The notes under the pieces are model-generated. The model worked only from the letters and a program-made list of their open reading frames with translations, did no database searches and was not told the origin of the DNA. A DNA stretch of 10,419 nucleotides. It comes from Bacillota bacterium (GTDB lineage Bacteria > Bacillota > Clostridia > Peptostreptococcales > Anaerovoracaceae). This document shows, one piece after another, positions 6,508 through 10,419 of the stretch (the first letter of the stretch is position 1; every line of letters starts with the position of its first letter). The stretch is taken from NCBI GenBank assembly GCA_022706625.1, contig JAKJCD010000056.1, forward strand, positions 1-10,419. Reading direction: 5' to 3'. A program made the translations under genes and the position numbers.

Positions 6508-6738
6508 TTATTCTGTTGTCAGGCGCTCCAGCCCATGTTCCAGCAACATTTCATCTATGTCGTAGAGATTGTATATCCTGTTGTTTATCGCTACTATAAG
6601 CACAGCATCTCGGGGATCCTTTGCATACAATTCATTAAGACCATATAATTTTAACGCTCTATTTGTCTCATCCCAGTTAAAGTGTCCTGCGATGCAGAAC
6701 CGAATGATAAGATCCCTGTCCTTGGTATGCTTCTCCAT
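6508..6738 (-). CDS. Small protein of two similar helical repeats, function unknown
   Basis: This 76-residue protein consists almost entirely of two related blocks. Residues 8-37 (RDLIIRFCIAGHFNWDETNR through YGLNEL) align with 43-73 (RDAVLIVAINNRIYNLYDID through HGLERL), sharing the RD start, the helix-turn spacing and the closing GL-x-x-L, with a one-residue gap. Each block should be a pair of helices, so the whole is a tiny helical-repeat fold. Similar repeats occur as C-terminal parts of regulators and phage-like proteins in Clostridia, as far as I recall. The ATG has only a weak ribosome binding site (GGAAG, 13 nt away), but a clear terminator follows the stop, which supports a real gene. 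It has no membrane segment or signal peptide. The gene-free repeat array lies upstream of it. Confidence 0.7.
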   Translation of the reverse strand: MEKHTKDRDLIIRFCIAGHFNWDETNRALKLYGLNELYAKDPRDAVLIVAINNRIYNLYDIDEMLLEHGLERLTTE

Positions 6739-6807
6739 TGTAAAAATCTTACTTCCATAAGATTCCGTAACAATGTGTAATATTACTCAAATAACTCAAA
6801 TTTTAAT

Positions 6808-6820
6808 AGTCATAATGACT
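6808..6820. repeat. 13-bp palindrome AGTCATAATGACT upstream of the 76-residue gene
   Basis: Two inverted copies of the GTCAT pentamer meet around one base, 70-82 bp upstream of the - strand ATG at 6738, a normal distance for an operator. The same pentamer bounds the five units at 6955-7275, so one DNA-binding protein could recognise both; this is inference. Confidence 0.5.
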
Positions 6821-6954
6821 TAATTGCTTTGCGTTTTTAAGTTAGTTTTAATGTGATTAAAAGAAAATTATTAACTTAAATGATTATAAAAAATCGCTAA
6901 AAAAAACATTATTTCCTCGCTCAGACTTTTTTCTCCCATCTCAAACATGAATGT

Positions 6955-7275
6955 ATGACTTTTTATAAAAGAATCATCAAAAAAGGTCATATTTTTTATC
7001 TCTCGAAAAATTACCATATGACTTTTTTGGAAAAAAAACGCATTAAAAGTCATGTATTTTTTCCATATTTTTTTGATAAAAAAACAAGTATATGACCTAT
7101 ATATGTAAAAATCCCTCAAAAGGTCATAAAATCTACGCTTGCGCAGTTTAAAAAGGCAAAAAAATATGACTTTTTCAGGCATTTTTTTCAGATAAGGTCA
7201 TACATCTTTTTTTCAGCATACTCTACAAATAAAAAATGCATGACTTTTTAGAAGAAAAATCATCAAAAAAGTCAT
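6955..7275. repeat. Array of five 36-bp ATGAC...GTCAT dyad units, helically phased
   Basis: Five units lie at 6955-6990, 7018-7053, 7092-7127, 7166-7201 and 7240-7275. Every unit is exactly 36 bp, begins ATGAC followed in four of five by a T run, and ends with GTCAT, usually preceded by an A run. Spacers are 27, 38, 38 and 38 bp, so the period is 63 then 74, 74, 74. Interiors differ between units, except that units 1 and 5 share an AATCATCAAAAAA block with a one-base offset. The arms can pair; unit 3 keeps pairing with C-G where units 2 and 5 have T-A. The gap 6739-7430 holds no credible gene. The function is unknown. Confidence 0.85.
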
Positions 7276-7430
7276 ACATTTACAAATCACACTTATATAT
7301 CCCGTCACAAAACAAAAACCTGAATTTTTGTCATATCAGATTGGTATTCTTCGCCCCTCGGCAAGACAACTAAAAAAGGCAAATTAAAAAGCAAGCTAAC
7401 TCCATATACTGCGTTGGCAAGCCAACAACA
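7276..7430. other. Gene-free gap between the repeat array and amrS
   Basis: No gene is seen here. A short perfect dyad, GTTGGCAAGCCAAC, lies at 7413-7426 just after the amrS stop, but no T run follows it closely on the - strand. It is a poor terminator, so transcripts of the amr operon may run on into the repeat array. Confidence 0.5.
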
Positions 7431-8297
7431 CTAACAATTCCCCGTATAAACAATCTCAAGTTCTTCCCTCGCAACCTCGGCGAGTCGATAGACCTTTCTC
7501 ACATCGGTCGCGTCGCGGTCGGTCATCTTGAACCTTGGAAAAAATCTCGAAATATGAAGCGGAATGTTCTTCCCGTTTGCCGCTTCGAGTCCATGTATCC
7601 ATGCGGACATCTCGTGCATCTCTTCCTCACTGTCGTTCTCACCGGGAATTATCAGTGTTGTAAGCTCAACATGGCAATGCTTTACCGCTTCCGCGATAAA
7701 ATCCATCGCCTGTTTCCTGCTGCCTCCGAGAAGTCTATCATAATATTCATCCGTAAATCCCTTAAGATCGATATTCATCGCATCAATATACGGAGCTATC
7801 TCCGCAAGAACAGACAACTCGGCTGTTCCGTTAGATACAAGCACTGTTTTTAGGTCACGTTCTTTTGCAAGCTTCGCTGTATCAAGCACAAACTCATATC
7901 CGACAAGCGGCTCATTATAAGTAAAAGCAATTCCGATATTTCCCTGCGCCCTCATATCAAGCGCAACTTTCACAAGCTCCTGCGGCTTTACGGTCTCGGC
8001 ATCTTCAGCATATCTCCTCGCTTCCTCCGACCAGGAAATATCATTATTCTGGCAAAAAGGGCATCGCAGATTGCACCCGAAACTTCCTACCGACAGGATA
8101 TAACTTCCGGGAAAAAAATTGTTCAACGGCTTCTTCTCAATCGGATCAAGCGCAAGTCCCGACACCTTGCCATAGTTATATGCAATTACCTTCCCGTCCC
8201 TGACCGTTCTTGCACCGCAAAATCCGATGTCACCTTCCGATAAGGAACAATGCCTGAAACACACTTGACATGCCGCCATAAAGCCTCCCGCTGCCAT
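7431..8297 (-). CDS. amrS: AmmeMemoRadiSam system radical SAM enzyme
   Basis: This 288-residue radical SAM protein has the cluster-binding motif C75-x3-C79-x2-C82 inside SVGSFGCNLRCPFCQN. The N-terminal cysteines C10, C13, C17 and C27 (CQVCFRHCSLSEGDIGFC) are the family's second cysteine set. Downstream, GIAFTYNEPLVGYEF and MNIDLKGFTDEYYDRL are typical of the pyruvate-formate-lyase-activating-like branch. It is the last gene of the operon, 14 bp after the amrA stop. Two starts are possible: ATG 8297, used here, and ATG 8279, which has GGGAGG 4 nt upstream and would remove six residues. The three AmmeMemoRadiSam proteins co-occur across bacteria and archaea and are thought to act together on an unidentified substrate. 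Length and motifs are normal for the family. Confidence 0.93.
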   Translation of the reverse strand: MAAGGFMAACQVCFRHCSLSEGDIGFCGARTVRDGKVIAYNYGKVSGLALDPIEKKPLNNFFPGSYILSVGSFGCNLRCPFCQNNDISWSEEARRYAEDAETVKPQELVKVALDMRAQGNIGIAFTYNEPLVGYEFVLDTAKLAKERDLKTVLVSNGTAELSVLAEIAPYIDAMNIDLKGFTDEYYDRLLGGSRKQAMDFIAEAVKHCHVELTTLIIPGENDSEEEMHEMSAWIHGLEAANGKNIPLHISRFFPRFKMTDRDATDVRKVYRLAEVAREELEIVYTGNC

Positions 8298-8311
8298 TAT
8301 TCCACATTTCC

Positions 8312-8809
8312 TCAGAAATGCCTAACCACTTCAAACCTCTGCAAAGTATACGGCTCATCCTCAAGTATTCCGCCCTTTTGCCTTGCTATATCAATCTGCT
8401 CCTCCACGGAATCTATACCGTCAAGATTTGGAAGAAGCAGCCCTCTCTTAACTCCGTGACTAACAATAACTCCATACTTCTTTACATCAAGCTTATCAGG
8501 TGAATCTATATCCTCAGTCTCCCCGAGAACATCAACACTTATATCAAGAAACTTAAGCTCATCCTCGGTTATCGGATCAAAGCGCGGATCGTGCGTACTT
8601 GCACTTATCGCATTCTGAATTATTTCTTTTGCAATATTGTCCTGAGTTGCAGCGATCGTCCCTATGCAACCGCGAAGCTGTCCCATCTTGTGAATTGATA
8701 CAAAAGTACCTGCAGTTCTTGTAAGAAGATCATCTGAAAGACCGTCAGGAACCTGAATCTGCCTGTGTTCCTTTACCCACGACTCGACACTTGCCCTCGC
8801 AAGCCTCAC
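8312..8809 (-). CDS. amrA: AMMECR1-domain protein (AmmeMemoRadiSam protein A), possibly the 3' part of a fused gene
   Basis: This is an AMMECR1 domain with the invariant LRGCIGT motif at 45-51 and HDPRFDPIT at 73-81. The C-terminus (RGLLLPNLDG, then GILEDEPYTLQRFEVVRHF) is complete. The only in-frame start is GTG at 8809, whose GTGA overlaps the amrB stop by 4 bp. No well-spaced ribosome binding site precedes it: AAGGAAAAGG ends about 20 nt away. The same frame continues upstream through about 17 natural-looking codons (KKLEKECKEKADANDEY), including the first turn of the domain's opening helix, before a stop. This suggests that the domain was once, or is still, made as a fusion with the Memo domain by a -1 frame change in the A6 tract at 8856-8861. 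The domain's own chemistry is not established. Confidence 0.85.
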   Translation of the reverse strand: MRLARASVESWVKEHRQIQVPDGLSDDLLTRTAGTFVSIHKMGQLRGCIGTIAATQDNIAKEIIQNAISASTHDPRFDPITEDELKFLDISVDVLGETEDIDSPDKLDVKKYGVIVSHGVKRGLLLPNLDGIDSVEEQIDIARQKGGILEDEPYTLQRFEVVRHF

Positions 8810-9696
8810 ATATTCATCATTCGCGTCAGCCTTTTCCTTGCATTCTTTTTCAAGCTTTTTTCATATTCTTGTAAAAAATGTCTGCTCTCATCCGCTCCGT
8901 CCGGATAAAAAGTACAGATTCCGTAGCCCACTCCCGTTACATCCTCATGCGAAAGAGCCGTTGCCTTAACGCGAAGACCGTCAAAAACCCCAGCCATGAT
9001 AACAAACGACCTGTGCCCGCACTCTGCGGCAAGTTTACACAAGCTCTCATCAAATTCGAACAACCTGCCAAACTCTGCTTTTCCACACACCTCCATTATG
9101 TTTTCATCATATTCGGGGCCCTCTTTTGAAAAACCGTAAGGTCCGTATTCCTGCAACTTATGCGAAAGATCGCCGCTTGCAATCAAAACGACTTTTTTTC
9201 CCGATTCATCGATAGCTTTCGCAATTATCTGCCCCAGCCTGTAATGATATGTCAAAGGAAGCCCCGAAAGCCCTATACGAATAATCTTTCCGCCACTATA
9301 TTTTTGGCGTATGAACCACAAAGGAACCATGGTTCCGTGATCGAGGGAAGACTCCCTTTCCCCCATAGTTCCCGCGGGAAAATTCTCTTTTTCTGCAAGA
9401 AGCGCAATCGCATCTGCAAGTTCTGTGTCATACTCTTCGGAAAATCTGACTCCGGATGCGCCAAAATCCGCAAAACTTCCCGTTGCTCTGTGCCCCGGCG
9501 ATATATGAAAGTAATCCGCATACATCACGGAATGCGGACTCGTTATGATGATAGTGTCAGGCTTTAAAGCCGCCACTTCTTCCGCGACCTTCTCATAAGC
9601 ATTTGTTGTTGCAAGAATCTGTTTTTCTCCGCCTCTTCCGACTTCCGGAATTATAAGCGGTGGATGTGGAACCATAAAAGCTGCCGATACAGTCAT
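8806..9696 (-). CDS. amrB: Memo-like protein (AmmeMemoRadiSam protein B)
   Basis: This 296-residue Memo-family protein is related to the extradiol-dioxygenase-like fold. Visible landmarks are MVPHPPLIIPEVGRG at 8-22 with H11, TSPHSVMYADY around H55, SSLDHGTMVPLWF, ASGDLSHKL and the closing EDVTGVGYGICTFYP. The histidines fit the metal-site positions of Memo proteins, although whether the bacterial members bind iron or copper and what they do is open. AGGAGG lies 5 nt before the ATG, and a probable promoter is at 9742-9771. The last 16 or so residues (SLKKNARKRLTRMMNM) are unlike the family; the other frame reads more naturally across the same DNA, so the C-terminus here may be an artefact of a frame change. 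Gene order B-A-S in one operon is typical. Confidence 0.9.
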   Translation of the reverse strand: MTVSAAFMVPHPPLIIPEVGRGGEKQILATTNAYEKVAEEVAALKPDTIIITSPHSVMYADYFHISPGHRATGSFADFGASGVRFSEEYDTELADAIALLAEKENFPAGTMGERESSLDHGTMVPLWFIRQKYSGGKIIRIGLSGLPLTYHYRLGQIIAKAIDESGKKVVLIASGDLSHKLQEYGPYGFSKEGPEYDENIMEVCGKAEFGRLFEFDESLCKLAAECGHRSFVIMAGVFDGLRVKATALSHEDVTGVGYGICTFYPDGADESRHFLQEYEKSLKKNARKRLTRMMNM

Positions 9697-10009
9697 TTTA
9701 GCCTCCTATCTGAAATTGCGGATTTCTGTAATTTCATTAAAATTATCATGCATTAAAAAATCTATGATCAATTATAAATGTGCATCACACCTACATTTCG
9801 ACACATATATCATATTACGATAAATCAGCACTTGTCCACCTTAACGTTTATTAATATTCGTTATTTCCGTTAGCATAAAACATATTCCCACACACCACCG
9901 CATATATCATAATTCCCACACAATGCACAATCCCCGCATATAACATGTTTTTAGTAAAAAATGCATGTAACAGGCGGCTATTCCTATAAATGTTTATGTA
10001 TATTTATGC
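9697..10009. other. AT-rich divergent intergenic region between amrB and folT
   Basis: No gene is seen. It holds the amr promoter and a diverged direct repeat: ATTCCCACACA at 9884-9894 and 9912-9922, each followed by CCGCATATA (9898-9906 and 9934-9942) after 3 or 11 bp. An imperfect dyad of ACATGTTTTT and AAAAATGCATGT lies near 9943-9968. No function is apparent. Confidence 0.55.
9742..9771 (-). promoter_or_regulatory. Probable promoter of the amr operon
   Basis: On the - strand TTGATC (9771-9766) and GATAAT (9747-9742) are 18 bp apart, about 45 bp upstream of the amrB ATG. The match is moderate, and there is no competing gene between. Confidence 0.45.
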
Positions 10010-10038
10010 TTGACATTCTTTTTCATTCACCCTATAAT
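10010..10038 (+). promoter_or_regulatory. Strong sigma-A promoter of folT
   Basis: Consensus TTGACA (10010-10015) and TATAAT (10033-10038) with exactly 17 bp between them. Transcription should start near 10045, placing the whole riboswitch in the leader. Confidence 0.92.
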
Positions 10039-10059
10039 ACAGACAAAATTAAAAAGAAT

Positions 10060-10148
10060 GCAGAGTAGACTGTAAAGCGTCAAGTGCCGGGTGAACAGGG
10101 AGTTGTCATTCGGACGAAGGGTAATCCGCGGTTTTATGGTCCCGCTGC
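10060..10148 (+). promoter_or_regulatory. Tetrahydrofolate (THF) riboswitch
   Basis: The leader matches the THF (folE-type) riboswitch aptamer in order. GCAGAGTAGA opens at 10060, GCGTCAAGTGCCGG follows at 10078-10091, CCGCGG lies near 10126-10131, and GTCCCGCTGC closes at 10139-10148. The ends pair as P1 (GCAG 10060-10063 with CTGC 10145-10148). GGGA at 10098-10101 and TCCC at 10140-10143 could make the long-range contact. THF riboswitches normally turn down folate transport and synthesis genes when reduced folate is plentiful, which suits folT downstream. Confidence 0.92.
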
Positions 10149-10166
10149 TACATAGTGAAGTGTATA

Positions 10167-10213
10167 ACACCTCTCGTGTAGACAAAAGGAAGCTGCGAGG
10201 AGGTGTATTTTTT
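10167..10213 (+). terminator. Expression platform: sequestering/terminator hairpin over the folT ribosome binding site
   Basis: ACACCTCTCG (10167-10176) pairs with CGAGGAGGTGT (10196-10206), with one bulged G. This hides AGGAGG (10198-10203) and is followed directly by a T run (10208-10213) that ends at the ATG, so one hairpin could both terminate transcription and block translation. A competing small stem, ACAC (10167-10170) with GTGT (10176-10179), and a repeat of the aptamer's GCTGC at 10192-10196 offer the alternative state. Confidence 0.75.
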
Positions 10214-10419
10214 ATGAAAAAATTACGTGACACAAACACACTTACTCTGGCCGCCATGTTAACGGCTCTGGGTATCGTACTGGGATTTCTCAAAATTCCC
10301 ATCAACCAGATCATCGAGATCAGATTCGGCTCACTCCCAATCGGCATCGCAGGTATGTCGCTCGGCCCCGGTATTGCCGCTATTGTCGGAGCACTTACCG
10401 ATATAGGTGGATATCTTGT
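10214..10419 (+). CDS. folT: Folate ECF transporter S component, FolT (5' part, runs off the window)
   Basis: The first 68 codons are present; the gene continues beyond the window end. It reads as the start of an energy-coupling-factor S component. A short charged N-terminus (MKKLRDTNTLTLAAML) leads into a first membrane helix (about 10-25). Then come IEIRFGSLPIGIAGMSLGPG and AAIVGALTDIGGYL, the membrane-embedded region that in FolT lines the substrate pocket. FolT binds folate outside the cell and, docked to the shared EcfA/A'/T module, brings it in. The assignment rests on sequence pattern plus the THF riboswitch directly upstream, which agree. AGGAGG at 10198-10203 lies 10 nt from the ATG. 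The ECF module genes are not in this window, as is usual for group II S components. Confidence 0.88.
   Translation, partial: MKKLRDTNTLTLAAMLTALGIVLGFLKIPINQIIEIRFGSLPIGIAGMSLGPGIAAIVGALTDIGGYL

Larger units (their letters stand above)
8312..9696 (-). pseudogene. Possible Memo-AMMECR1 fusion gene interrupted by a one-base frame change
   Basis: Adding one A to the A6 tract (8856-8861, T6 on the + strand) would join the two reading frames into one 461-residue protein. The linker would read QEYEKKLEKECKEKADANDE. Fused Memo-AMMECR1 proteins are, to my knowledge, common in Clostridia. Three explanations remain: a homopolymer sequencing error, a real disrupting deletion, or ribosomal -1 slippage on the A run. 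The fourth is that the two are simply separate, coupled genes with a GTGA overlap. Confidence 0.45.

Noticed and set aside
6871..7182. 103-residue reading frame on the - strand across the repeat array
   Set aside because: It is rich in F, K, I and M from AT-rich sequence, has no good ribosome binding site, and its content simply follows the ATGAC/GTCAT units and their T tracts.
6955..7275. Reading the 36-bp units and 27-38-bp spacers as a CRISPR array
   Set aside because: The lengths fit, but the 36-bp units share only their ends across all five copies, whereas CRISPR repeats are nearly identical. No cas gene or leader is seen. A decayed array cannot be fully excluded.
7413..7426. GTTGGCAAGCCAAC dyad as terminator of the amr operon
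   Set aside because: The stem is short and the nearest T run on the - strand is over 20 bases away.
10027..10347. 106-residue - strand frame over the riboswitch and folT start
   Set aside because: It lies antisense to the THF riboswitch and folT, both of which have much stronger support.

Overview
The window looks like a piece of a Clostridia chromosome, most likely Lachnospiraceae-like. The reasons are low-to-moderate GC with very AT-rich gaps, strong AGGAGG-type ribosome binding sites, Firmicute-style promoters and terminators, a THF riboswitch ahead of folT, and an AmmeMemoRadiSam operon. The organism is inferred from gene content only; no species can be named.

Left part (1-3870, all + strand): an accessory or mobilizable module. 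A promoter at 54-82 drives an overlapping AbiE-type (type IV) toxin-antitoxin pair, which ends at a hairpin terminator near 1713-1770. A gene-free stretch at about 1791-2087 is dense in inverted repeats and resembles an origin of transfer. It is followed by an overlapping mobC-relaxase pair. No integrase, replicase or coupling protein is present, so this is the visible part of a mobilizable element or plasmid-derived insertion, or a remnant of one.

Middle part (3904-6738, all - strand): a four-gene operon reads, in transcription order, XRE-type regulator, zinc-ribbon membrane protein with a large outer domain, second zinc-ribbon membrane protein, and a 64-residue orphan. Upstream lies a separate 76-residue protein built from two similar helical repeats, with its own terminator.

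From 6739 to 7430 there is no gene. This AT-rich stretch holds the most unusual structure in the window: five 36-bp units, each starting ATGAC and ending GTCAT, at spacings of 63, 74, 74 and 74 bp. Every adjacent pentamer interval is close to a whole number of helical turns. The unit interiors are mostly not conserved, so it is not an ordinary CRISPR array.

Right part (7431-10419): an AmmeMemoRadiSam operon on the - strand (amrB, amrA, amrS). The amrB-amrA junction looks either like a broken or frameshifted fusion gene or like a tightly coupled gene pair. Divergently, on the + strand, a strong promoter, a tetrahydrofolate riboswitch and a sequestering/terminator hairpin lead into folT, the folate-uptake ECF S component, which runs off the window end.
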